Positions 57,028 to 64,000 of a stretch of DNA of 64,000 nt are shown here, piece after piece. The first letter of the stretch is position 1. Each line of letters begins with the position of its first letter. Under the pieces are notes generated by a model, which did no database searches, had not been told where the DNA came from, and was given only the letters and a program-made list of their open reading frames with translations. Made by a program: the position numbers and the translations under genes. The stretch comes from Mycobacterium lentiflavum. GTDB taxonomy: Bacteria; Actinomycetota; Actinomycetes; Mycobacteriales; Mycobacteriaceae. The stretch spans positions 4,588,001-4,652,000 of the forward strand of contig NZ_CP092423.2 of assembly GCF_022374895.2 (NCBI RefSeq). Reading direction: 5' to 3'.

Positions 57028-57816
57028 CTACTTGCCGTACCGGCGATTGCGCAGGCTGTAGTCGCGCAGCGCACGCAAGAAGTCGACGCGACGAAACGCC
57101 GGCCAGTGCGTTTCGCAGAACCACATCTCTGAATAGGCGCTCTGCCAGAGCAGAAATCCCGACAGCCGCTGCTCGCCGGAGGTGCGGATCACCAGATCGG
57201 GGTCGGGCTGCCCGGAGGTGTAGAGGTTCTCGGAGATGGCGTCGACGGTCACTGCCTCGACGAGCTCCTCGGCGGTGGCGCCGTTGGCGAGTTCTTTGCT
57301 CAACAACGCGCGCACCGCGCCGACGATCTCCTGCCGGCCGCCGTAGCCGACCGCGACGTTGACGTGAAACGGCGCGAGGCTGGGCGTGGACTCGACCGCA
57401 CCGCGCAACCGGCGGGCCGGCTCGTCACCGAGCAGTTCCAGGTCGCCGACCGTGCGCACGCTCCACCGGTTGGCCGGCGCGCAGATCTCCTCGACGACAT
57501 CGGTGATGACCTCGATCAGCCCGGCCAGCTCTTCGGGATCGCGTTGCAGGTTTTCGGTGGACAGTAGATAAACCGTGGCCATCTCGACGCCGGCTTCCTG
57601 GCACCATCGCAGCATCTCGGCGATCTTGGCCGCGCCCATCCGGTAGCCGAAGCTGACGTCCTCGTATCCCGCGTCGCGTGCCCATCGCCGGTTGCCGTCG
57701 CACAGCACGGCGATATGCCGCGGAAGCTCAGATTTCGAGCCGGCGAGTTCCTGCTTCAGCCGTAGCTCGTACACCCGATACAACGGCTCTTTGAGCCGCG
57801 GCGGAATGATCTCCAC
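57028..57816 (-). CDS. (2Z,6E)-farnesyl diphosphate synthase, cis-prenyltransferase
   Basis: 262 residues from GTG 57816, the length of Rv1086. It adds one isoprene unit in cis to geranyl diphosphate, giving the precursor for decaprenyl phosphate. UPP-synthase family motifs: HIAVLCDGNRRWARDAG with the catalytic Asp, YLLSTENLQR, and the C-terminal PDLVIRTSGEQRLSGFLLWQSAYSE. The GTG is chosen by family length; the longer frame to 57843 is not needed. A TAGGGT box ends 8 nt upstream. Confidence 0.93.
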   Translation of the reverse strand: MEIIPPRLKEPLYRVYELRLKQELAGSKSELPRHIAVLCDGNRRWARDAGYEDVSFGYRMGAAKIAEMLRWCQEAGVEMATVYLLSTENLQRDPEELAGLIEVITDVVEEICAPANRWSVRTVGDLELLGDEPARRLRGAVESTPSLAPFHVNVAVGYGGRQEIVGAVRALLSKELANGATAEELVEAVTVDAISENLYTSGQPDPDLVIRTSGEQRLSGFLLWQSAYSEMWFCETHWPAFRRVDFLRALRDYSLRNRRYGK

Positions 57817-57924
57817 GAGGAACCACCCTACTGTGACCGGCAACCAAATCCGGACCGGAATTTCCGGCCAGCTCGGCGCAAGTCGAAGATCACCCTGCGC
57901 CGGCGAACGCTAACGTTGACCGAT

Positions 57925-58662
57925 ATGAGCACCAAGACCCGCACGGCCACCCAGCCGGAGCCCGAATCGCAGGGACTGGCGGCCAACGCCGCGCACCAGC
58001 TCGTCGACGGCGTCACCCGGGTACTGACCAAGCCACGGTTCCGCGGCTGGATCCACGTCTATTCCGCCGGCACCGCCGTCTTCGCGGGCGCGTCGCTGGT
58101 CGCGGTGTCCTGGGCGGTGGGCTCCACCCGGGCCGGACTGGCGACCCTGCTCTACACCTTCGCCACCATCATCATGTTCACCGTCAGCGCCACGTATCAC
58201 CGCGTGCACTGGAGGTCCGCGACGGCCCGCAAGTGGATGAAGCGGGCCGACCACTCGATGATCTTCGTGTTCATCGCCGGCAGCTACACCCCGTTCGCCC
58301 TGCTGGCCTTGTCCCCCCGCGACGGGCACGTCGTGCTGTGGATCGTGTGGGGCGGCGCGGCGGCCGGGGTCCTGCTGAAGATGCTGTGGCCGTCGGCGCC
58401 CCGCTGGGTCGGAGTGCCGCTCTACATCCTGCTGGGCTGGGTGGCCGTTTGGTACACCGGCGAGATCCTGCACAATGCCGGGGTGGCCGCGATGGTGCTG
58501 CTGTTCGTCGGCGGCGCGCTGTACAGCATCGGCGGCGTTCTCTACGCGCTGCGCTGGCCCGACCCGTGGCCGTCGACCTTCGGCTACCACGAGTTCTTCC
58601 ACGCCTGCACGGCGGTCGCGGCGATCTGCCACTACATCGCGATGTGGTTCGTGGTGTTCTAG
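57925..58662 (+). CDS. hemolysin III/PAQR family membrane protein
   Basis: 245 residues with seven membrane segments. Conserved His/Asp/Ser pattern of the PAQR fold: SATYHRVHW, RADHSMIFVFIAGSYTPF and YHEFFHACTAVAAICHYIA, which form a zinc site as in adiponectin receptors and suggest ceramidase-like or lipid sensing activity. ATG 57925 follows a TAACGT box by 8 nt. Overlaps the next gene convergently by 4 bp. The counterpart is Rv1085c. Confidence 0.9.
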   Translation: MSTKTRTATQPEPESQGLAANAAHQLVDGVTRVLTKPRFRGWIHVYSAGTAVFAGASLVAVSWAVGSTRAGLATLLYTFATIIMFTVSATYHRVHWRSATARKWMKRADHSMIFVFIAGSYTPFALLALSPRDGHVVLWIVWGGAAAGVLLKMLWPSAPRWVGVPLYILLGWVAVWYTGEILHNAGVAAMVLLFVGGALYSIGGVLYALRWPDPWPSTFGYHEFFHACTAVAAICHYIAMWFVVF

Positions 58663-60683
58663 CGCGCGGGCACGCCCAGGGCGGCGGCCAGCTCGGTCGA
58701 CCGAGTCACCGGCAGATCGCAGAGACGGCCGCGGCACACGTAGGCGGCGTCGGCGCCCCGCACCCGGTCCCGGCCGACCAGCAGCGCCGACGTGTCCATC
58801 TTTCCGCCCATCACGATCGCCCCGCCGGGTGCGAGCCGGCGAGCGTCGGTCAGCAGGGGCGACCGCGGCGAGTGGCAGGCGATCGCGATCTGCAGCGGAC
58901 CCCGGATCGCGGCTTCGGCCACGGAAATCCAATGCCCCGCCGACCGCGGGGCCTTGGCCAGCAGCACCGAGTGCGCGGCCAGCGCCTCGGTCGCCGCTTG
59001 CAGGTAGCGCGGCGCGTCGACACTGCCGACCAGATGCGCCGCGGTCAGCAGCGCCTCGGTGATCGTCGACGCGCCCGACGGGGTCGCCCCGTCCAGCGGG
59101 TCGGCCGGCCGCAGCATCAGCTGCTCGGCATCGTCGGCGGTGTCATACCAGCGGCCGGGTCGCTGCGGATCGGCGAAATGCGCGAGGGCGATGTCAAGCA
59201 ACTCGCATGCCGCCGTCAGCCAGACGTCCTCGACGGTCAGCTGGTACAGCGCCAGCAGCCCGGTGGCCAGTGTCGCGTGGTCCTCCAGGATGGCGGCGCT
59301 CTCGCCGACCACGCCACCGAGGCTGGCCCGCCGCAGCCGGCCGCCGACCACGTGCAGGTCCAGCAATGCCGTCGCGCACCGCCGAGCCGCGCGGGCCAAC
59401 TCGGGTTGTTCCAGGGCCACGCTGGCCTCGGCCAGCGCGGTGATCGCCAGCCCGTTCCACGACGTGACGACCTTATCGTCGCGGCCCGGTTGGGTTCGGG
59501 TGTGTCGGGCGGCCAGCAGTGCGGCCCGCACACGTTCGGCGCGCGGCGGATCGTCGGGATCGCCGGGCAACTGCAGCACCGATGTGCCGTGTTCGAAAGT
59601 CCCGGACTCGGTGACCGCGAAAAGCTCAGCGGCCCAACGGCCGTCGTCGGGACCGAGCACCTCGGTCAACTGCTGCGGCGTCCAGACGTAGGTCGAACCC
59701 TCACGGCCGTCGGCGTCGGCGTCCAGCGACGAAGTGAACATCTCGCCGTCGGCCAATTCGTCGAGCATGAATTGCGCGGTCTGCGCAGTGACCCGGCGCG
59801 CCAACGGATCTCCGGTGCGCCGGGCCCAGTGCGCGTAGGCGCGCAACAGCAGTGCGTTGTCGTACAGCATCTTCTCGAAATGCGGCACGACCCAAGCTTT
59901 GTCGACGCTGTAGCGGGCAAATCCCCCGGCCAATTGGTCGTAGATGCCGCCGCGCGCCATCGCATTGCCGGTGCGTTCGACGGCCTGCAGCGCTGACGCC
60001 GATCCGGTGCGCTCGTAGTTGCGCAGCAGCGCTTCGAGAACCGCGGACGGCGGGAACTTCGGCGCGCCGCCGAACCCGCCGTGCGCGGTGTCCTGGTCGC
60101 CGAGCACCACGGCGACCGCGTGATCACACAGTGCCGGGTCGACGTCCGGGCCGCCGGAAGGCGGCCCCGCGAGGGCCCCAGACATCTTGCGCAACTCGCC
60201 CGCGATGTGGTCGGACGCCTCCTCGACCTCGCCGCGGCGTTGCTGCCAGGCGTCGGTGACGGCCGAAAGAAGTTGCAGGAAACCGCCTTTCGGGTAGTAA
60301 GTGCCGCAGAAGAAGGGACGCCCGTCCGGGGTCAGGAAGCACGTCATCGGCCAGCCGCCGTGCCCGGTAAGCGCGACGGTCGCGTTCATGTAAACCGCAT
60401 CGATGTCCGGCCGTTCCTCGCGGTCGACCTTGACGCAGACGAAGTTCGCGTTCATCGCCGCCGCGACCTCGTCGTCCTCGAACGATTCGTGGGCCATCAC
60501 ATGACACCAGTGACACGCGGCATAGCCGATCGAAAGCAGAATCGGCACATCGCGTTCGGCGGCATCTTCCATCGCCTGCGGCGTCCACTGCTGCCAGTGC
60601 ACCGGGTTGTCGGCGTGTTGACGCAAATAAGGGCTGGTGGCCAGCCCGAGAGTGTTGGTGGACGACGAGTCAGCCGGGCTCAT
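58659..60683 (-). CDS. thioredoxin-domain protein of the DUF255/YyaL (spermatogenesis-associated 20) family
   Basis: 674 residues from ATG 60683 (Rv1084 about 673). The N-terminal thioredoxin-like domain has YLRQHADNPVHWQQW, CHWC redox motif in YAACHWCHVMAHESF and VDREERPDIDAVYM. The remainder is an (alpha/alpha) barrel resembling sugar epimerases (QLAGGFARYSVDKAWVVPHFEKMLYDNA). Role in vivo unknown; a redox or glycan-related enzyme is suggested. Overlaps the upstream small gene by 14 bp, so it is in an operon with it and mca. Confidence 0.9.
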   Translation of the reverse strand: MSPADSSSTNTLGLATSPYLRQHADNPVHWQQWTPQAMEDAAERDVPILLSIGYAACHWCHVMAHESFEDDEVAAAMNANFVCVKVDREERPDIDAVYMNATVALTGHGGWPMTCFLTPDGRPFFCGTYYPKGGFLQLLSAVTDAWQQRRGEVEEASDHIAGELRKMSGALAGPPSGGPDVDPALCDHAVAVVLGDQDTAHGGFGGAPKFPPSAVLEALLRNYERTGSASALQAVERTGNAMARGGIYDQLAGGFARYSVDKAWVVPHFEKMLYDNALLLRAYAHWARRTGDPLARRVTAQTAQFMLDELADGEMFTSSLDADADGREGSTYVWTPQQLTEVLGPDDGRWAAELFAVTESGTFEHGTSVLQLPGDPDDPPRAERVRAALLAARHTRTQPGRDDKVVTSWNGLAITALAEASVALEQPELARAARRCATALLDLHVVGGRLRRASLGGVVGESAAILEDHATLATGLLALYQLTVEDVWLTAACELLDIALAHFADPQRPGRWYDTADDAEQLMLRPADPLDGATPSGASTITEALLTAAHLVGSVDAPRYLQAATEALAAHSVLLAKAPRSAGHWISVAEAAIRGPLQIAIACHSPRSPLLTDARRLAPGGAIVMGGKMDTSALLVGRDRVRGADAAYVCRGRLCDLPVTRSTELAAALGVPAR

Positions 60684-60966
60684 CGCCGGGTCCTGACACC
60701 GATCCGTTCGCCGGCCCGGTGGCCTCGTCACGGGGTGGGCCGACCGTGTCGGTGCCCTCGTCGGCCGCCTGATCGGGCTCGGGATGCCTGGGGTCGAAGG
60801 ACTCGGGCACCTTCTTGAGTTGCTTGTTCATCGAACGCAGCAGAAACAAGGTGGCGATCAACAGCAGTACCACGACCAGCAACCCGATCGGACTGGCCTT
60901 GCCGAAATCAGGCCCGGTGTGCTGCGGTGTCCCGTCAGCGATCACCGTGAGCAAAAGGTGTCTCAC
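60670..60966 (-). CDS. small membrane protein between mca and the DUF255 gene
   Basis: 98 residues, position of Rv1083 (88 aa). One membrane helix (about 27-44, IGLLVVVLLLIATLFLL), then a basic stretch NKQLKKVPESF and an acidic, disordered tail. GTG overlaps the mca stop (GTGA), and the 3' end overlaps the next start by 14 bp, so all three are translationally linked. Function unknown. Confidence 0.8.
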   Translation of the reverse strand: MRHLLLTVIADGTPQHTGPDFGKASPIGLLVVVLLLIATLFLLRSMNKQLKKVPESFDPRHPEPDQAADEGTDTVGPPRDEATGPANGSVSGPGDEPG

Positions 60967-61835
60967 GCGTGGTTCTCGATTCCGCTGAAGAGGTCGTCCT
61001 CGGGCAAAACGACGGGCACGCGGGAGCGCGCCAACTCGAATTCCTCAGTCGGCCACAGGCGCTGCTGCCAGGCGATCGGGGCGGCGAAGAAGTCTGCCTT
61101 CGGGTCGATCTGGGTGGCATGCGCGCGTAGCGCGTCGTCGCGCTGGCTGAAATATTCCGAGCACTCCACCCGCGTGGTCACCCGGGTCTCGAACGGATCG
61201 TGCTCGGGTTTCCAGTGCTCGAGCCACTTCTGGAACGGGGGCTCGTGACCGTGCTTGATCGCCTCGTCGTGTAGCAGTTGCATCCGCTGGCGCAGGAAGC
61301 CGTGGACGTAGTACAGCTTGGACACCGCCCAGGGCTCACCGGCGTCCGGGAACCGGGCATAGTCGCCGGCCGCCTCGTAGGCGCCGACCGAAACCTGATG
61401 GCAGGCAATGTGATCCGGATGCGGGTAGCCGCCGTTCTCGTCGTACGTGGTGATCACGTGCGGGCGGAACTCGCGGACGACGCGCACCAGCGCCTCGACG
61501 GACTGCTCCAACGGCACCAGCGCGAAGCAGCCGTCGGGCAGCGGCGGCGGCGGATCACCCTTGGGCAGACCGGAATCGACGAAGCCGAGCCAGGTGTGCT
61601 CGACCCCGAGGATTTCGGCAGCCTTCGCCATCTCGTCGCGGCGAATCGCGGCGATGTGCTCTTGCACGTCGGGCAGGTCCATCGCCGGGTTGAGGATCTC
61701 GCCGCGCTCGCCACCGGTCAGCGTCACGACCAGCACGCGATGACCCTCGTCGGCATACCGGGCGAGTGTGGCCGCACCCTTGCTGGATTCGTCGTCGGGG
61801 TGGGCGTGCACCGCCATCAACCGCAGTTCGCTCAC
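60963..61835 (-). CDS. mca: mycothiol S-conjugate amidase
   Basis: 290 residues (Rv1082 288). LmbE-like zinc hydrolase that cleaves mycothiol S-conjugates to export mercapturic acids, a detoxification step specific to actinobacteria. Zinc motif AHPDDESSKGAATLARYADEG, TGGERGEILNPA, and HPDHIACHQV with the second His pair. GTG 61835 has AGGGGA nearby upstream. First gene of the mca/small protein/DUF255 operon. Confidence 0.96.
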   Translation of the reverse strand: MSELRLMAVHAHPDDESSKGAATLARYADEGHRVLVVTLTGGERGEILNPAMDLPDVQEHIAAIRRDEMAKAAEILGVEHTWLGFVDSGLPKGDPPPPLPDGCFALVPLEQSVEALVRVVREFRPHVITTYDENGGYPHPDHIACHQVSVGAYEAAGDYARFPDAGEPWAVSKLYYVHGFLRQRMQLLHDEAIKHGHEPPFQKWLEHWKPEHDPFETRVTTRVECSEYFSQRDDALRAHATQIDPKADFFAAPIAWQQRLWPTEEFELARSRVPVVLPEDDLFSGIENHA

Positions 61836-61883
61836 GTGTCCCCTTGTCGGTCCGATGGTCTCCCCTCGAGCCTATAAGGACCC

Positions 61884-61889
61884 TATAAT
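61884..61889 (+). promoter_or_regulatory. consensus -10 box TATAAT
   Basis: A perfect TATAAT in GC-rich DNA, placing a transcript start near 61896 for the DUF4307 gene. No clear -35 is visible at the right distance. An in-frame ATG at 61902 would then be nearly leaderless, so an extended N-terminus of 19 residues cannot be excluded. Confidence 0.55.
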
Positions 61890-61958
61890 TCCAGTTTCTC
61901 CATGTTGCACGCTGTCGGTCGCCCTCCGGCAGCACACCAGCCCACACGTGAAACAGCG

Positions 61959-62393
61959 ATGACCCAGACTTCCATTCCGCGGCCCGAGGCCCGCTACGGA
62001 CGCTCGCGCCTGTCTCGGGTCTCGCGACGCCGGGTGGCGATCGCGCTGGGTGTGCTGGTTCTGGCGGCCGGCATCGGCATCGCGAGCGTCGGCTATCAAC
62101 GGCTGGGAACCAGCGCTGTCTCGGGTTCGCTGGCCGGTTACCAGGTGGTCGACAACGAAACGGCGTCAGTCACGATCAGCGTGACGCGATCCGATCCGTC
62201 GCGGCCGGTGGACTGCATCGTGCGGGTCCGCGCAAAGGACGGCAGCGAGACGGGCCGCCGCGAGGTCCTGGTCGGGCCGTCCGCGCAGGCCACGGTGCAA
62301 GTCACGACGACCGTGAAATCGTCACAACCGCCGGCGATGGCGGACATTTACGGATGCGGCACCGACGTGCCCGGCTACCTGCGCGCGGCCTGA
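61959..62393 (+). CDS. DUF4307 membrane-anchored protein
   Basis: 144 residues from ATG 61959, the exact length of Rv1081c. A basic N-terminus (RYGRSRLSRVSRRR) precedes one membrane helix (about 28-45, VAIALGVLVLAAGIGIASVG), and the extracytoplasmic part forms a beta-sandwich-like domain with GYQVVDNETASVTISVTRSDPSRPVDCIVRVRAKDGSE (read in part) and a C-terminal CGTDVPGYL. Function unknown. An upstream in-frame ATG at 61902 is an alternative start. Confidence 0.82.
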   Translation: MTQTSIPRPEARYGRSRLSRVSRRRVAIALGVLVLAAGIGIASVGYQRLGTSAVSGSLAGYQVVDNETASVTISVTRSDPSRPVDCIVRVRAKDGSETGRREVLVGPSAQATVQVTTTVKSSQPPAMADIYGCGTDVPGYLRAA

Positions 62394-62416
62394 CCACTCA
62401 CAAAGGTGAAGCTCAA

Positions 62417-62607
62417 ATGACGTCATCGGCTGTTTCCACAGTGGTAACATGGATGAATGCACGGTTCCTCCCGGGACCGTGTATTGCTGCATTAGCGGCC
62501 GTGAGCCCAACGGCACGGCGGCAAGGGGCGGGACACAGACACTCCCTTTACCGGAGTTCAGAAACTCACGCGGTTACGCGGAGAAATACGACGAGGAGCA
62601 CGACAAG
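62417..62607 (+). promoter_or_regulatory. greA promoter and long 5' leader
   Basis: ATGACGTCAT (62417-62426) is a perfect 10-bp palindrome at the -35 position of a TAACAT -10 box (62445-62450). A transcript starting near 62457 would have a leader of about 150 nt. Its first element is a 9-bp hairpin (62460-62468 with 62473-62481, TCCC loop). GreA has its own GAGGAG at 62593-62598. Confidence 0.5.
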
Positions 62608-63102
62608 ATGACGGACACTCAGGTGACCTGGCTGACCCAGGAATCACATGACCGGCTGAAGGCTGAGCTCGATCAGTTGATCGCGAACCGTCCCGTCATC
62701 GCCGCGGAAATCAACGACCGCCGCGAGGAAGGCGACCTGCGGGAGAACGGCGGCTACCACGCCGCCCGCGAAGAGCAGGGTCAGCAGGAGGCGCGCATTC
62801 GCCAGCTCCAGGACCTGCTTAACAACGCCAAGGTCGGCGAGGCGCCCAAGCAGTCCGGCATCGCGCTGCCCGGATCGGTGGTCAAGGTCTACTACGACGG
62901 CGACAAGTCCGACACGGAGACCTTCTTGATCGCCACCCGCCAGGAGGGCGTCAAGGAAGGCAAGCTCGAGGTGTACTCACCCAAGTCGCCCTTGGGTGAG
63001 GCCCTGATCGACGCCAAGGTCGGCGAGACGCGCACCTACACCGTGCCCAACGGCAACACCGTCAAGGTCACGCTGGTCAGCGCCGAGCCGTATCACGACT
63101 AA
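62608..63102 (+). CDS. greA: transcription elongation factor GreA
   Basis: 164 residues, as Rv1080c. N-terminal antiparallel coiled coil (about 8-78) with the DRREEGDLRENGGYHAAREEQG tip, whose acidic residues activate RNA polymerase to cleave backtracked RNA. The C-terminal FKBP-like domain is GSVVKVYYDGDKSDTETFLIA...SPKSPLGEALIDAKVGE. ATG 62608 has GAGGAG 9 nt upstream. An in-frame ATG at 62449 would add 53 residues of unlikely sequence and is rejected. Confidence 0.96.
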   Translation: MTDTQVTWLTQESHDRLKAELDQLIANRPVIAAEINDRREEGDLRENGGYHAAREEQGQQEARIRQLQDLLNNAKVGEAPKQSGIALPGSVVKVYYDGDKSDTETFLIATRQEGVKEGKLEVYSPKSPLGEALIDAKVGETRTYTVPNGNTVKVTLVSAEPYHD

Positions 63103-63114
63103 TTCTGCTGCGAA

Positions 63115-64000
63115 CTAACCGAGGGCTTGTTCGAGGTCGGCCAGCAGGTCGTTGACGTCCTCGATACCCACCGACAGCCGAACCAGGTCATCGGGAACTT
63201 CCAATTGCGAACCGGCCGTTGAGGCGTGCGTCATCGCGCTCGGGTGCTCGATGAGCGACTCGACCCCACCCAGTGACTCGGCCAGGATGAACACTCCGGT
63301 GGCGGCACAGAGCTTTTCGGCCGCCGCCCGGCCGCCGCGCATGCGCACCGACACCATGCCGCCGAAGCCTGACATCTGCCGCGCGGCGACGTCGTGCCCG
63401 GGATGGGTGGGCAGGCCTGGATAGAGCACCGCGCTCACCGACGGGTGCCCGGCGAGGAATTCCGCTACGGCCGAAGCGTTTTCGCTGTGCCGCTGCATCC
63501 GAAGCACCAACGTCTTGAGGCCGCGCATCGTCAGGTAGGAGTCGAACGGGCCCGGCACCGCGCCGGCCCCGTTCTGCAGAAAACCGAAGGCGTCGTCGAG
63601 CGCCTTGTCGTTGGTGACCAATGCACCACCCACCACATCGGAGTGCCCGCCGATGTACTTGGTCGTCGAGTGCAGTACTACGTCGGCTCCCAGCGTCAAC
63701 GCCTGCTGCAGCGCGGGCGAGGCAAAGGTGCTGTCCACCAACACTTTTGCCGAATGCTGCTGGCCGATTTCGGCGATGGCCGCGATATCGGCGATGGACA
63801 GCAACGGATTCGTCGGTGTTTCCACCCAGATCAGCCGGGTCCGCGGCGTGATCGCGGCTGCCACGGCGTCGAGGTCGGACAGCGCCGCCGGTGTGTATCC
63901 GACATTCCACTGCGAGAAGACCTTGTCGATCAAGCGGAAGGTGCCGCCGTAGGCGTCATTTGGGATGACCAGATGATCGCCGGGCCGCAGCATGGCGCGC
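63115..64000 (-). CDS. metB: cystathionine gamma-synthase, 5' end outside window
   Basis: About 295 C-terminal residues are visible; the N-terminal about 90 lie beyond base 64000 (Rv1079 is about 388). PLP-dependent Cys/Met metabolism family: substrate-side PNDAYGGTFRLIDKVF, PLP Asp/strand IWVETPTNPLLSIADI and PLP Lys in VLHSTTKYIGGHSDVVGGA. It couples O-acylhomoserine with cysteine to cystathionine, the transsulfuration route into methionine, and ends 12 bp after greA on the other strand. Confidence 0.93.
   Translation of the reverse strand, partial: RAMLRPGDHLVIPNDAYGGTFRLIDKVFSQWNVGYTPAALSDLDAVAAAITPRTRLIWVETPTNPLLSIADIAAIAEIGQQHSAKVLVDSTFASPALQQALTLGADVVLHSTTKYIGGHSDVVGGALVTNDKALDDAFGFLQNGAGAVPGPFDSYLTMRGLKTLVLRMQRHSENASAVAEFLAGHPSVSAVLYPGLPTHPGHDVAARQMSGFGGMVSVRMRGGRAAAEKLCAATGVFILAESLGGVESLIEHPSAMTHASTAGSQLEVPDDLVRLSVGIEDVNDLLADLEQALG

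Noticed and set aside
58233..59996. 587-codon plus-strand frame
   Set aside because: It starts in an alternative frame inside hemolysin III and continues antisense to the DUF255 gene; no family motif.
62449..62607. In-frame N-terminal extension of GreA
   Set aside because: The 53 residues have no GreA homology, overlap the predicted promoter, and GAGGAG serves the ATG at 62608.

Overview
The window is GC-rich, gene-dense chromosomal DNA from a Mycobacterium. Evidence for this is an mca mycothiol-conjugate amidase, an F420-type Ddn-like oxidoreductase, a short-chain Z-prenyl diphosphate synthase, desA2, a KstR-type operator, and a gene order that, from memory, follows the M. tuberculosis H37Rv segment Rv1133c (metE) to Rv1079 (metB) in inverted orientation. 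It is not M. tuberculosis itself: no PE/PPE genes are seen, prpB and arr are present, and several blocks differ. The species cannot be named from this window alone.

Layout. 0-5 kb: a truncated acyl-CoA dehydrogenase, a nitroreductase, a tandem TetR regulator with two palindromes nearby, an SDR, a 57-bp tandem repeat (VNTR) and an NAD(P)-binding protein. 5-10 kb: a cobalamin riboswitch controlling B12-independent methionine synthase metE, then a convergent DUF3556 membrane protein and a small exported protein. 10-15 kb: the methylcitrate cycle operon prpD-prpB-prpC with divergent prpR, for propionyl-CoA disposal. 15-18 kb: an inserted block with a flavin amine oxidase, a membrane diguanylate cyclase and DoxX. 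18-27 kb: a truncated-type ppdK with its partner, an acyltransferase-like gene, ephC, a VOC protein, a hydrolase, and the pentose-phosphate genes gnd and zwf. 27-30 kb: an adenylate cyclase-like gene and an SDR/carboxymuconolactone decarboxylase/YiiX-like operon. 30-34 kb: a variable island with an AT-richer NlpC/P60 protein, a Ddn-like reductase, small proteins, a secreted Trp/Pro-rich protein, the rifampin ADP-ribosyltransferase arr, a VOC protein and a membrane protein. 34-47 kb: core genes ychF, ispH, xseA/xseB, 3-beta-HSD, an AI-2E transporter, glpX and fumC. 47-54 kb: a HAMP adenylate cyclase, a NodB deacetylase, phoH2, desA2, a long-form glyA and coaA. 54-64 kb: two membrane proteins where M. 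tuberculosis has PE_PGRS genes, then Z-FPP synthase, hemolysin III, a DUF255 protein, mca, greA and metB (cut by the window end).

Metabolic themes are lipid and sterol carbon use (acyl-CoA dehydrogenase, methylcitrate cycle, 3-beta-HSD, desA2, lipid-droplet protein), central carbon branch points (zwf, gnd, glpX, fumC, ppdK), methionine supply at both ends (metE, metB) and nucleotide signalling (two class III cyclases and one GGDEF protein).

A recurring regulatory feature is a TANNNT box ending 6-7 nt before the start codon and no Shine-Dalgarno, at 14 genes. That is the layout of mycobacterial leaderless mRNAs and was used to choose several starts. Candidate operators were read directly at tetR, the SDR gene, 3-beta-HSD (KstR consensus) and desA2 (15-bp palindrome over the -10). 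No tRNA, rRNA, CRISPR array, intact insertion sequence or prophage was seen.
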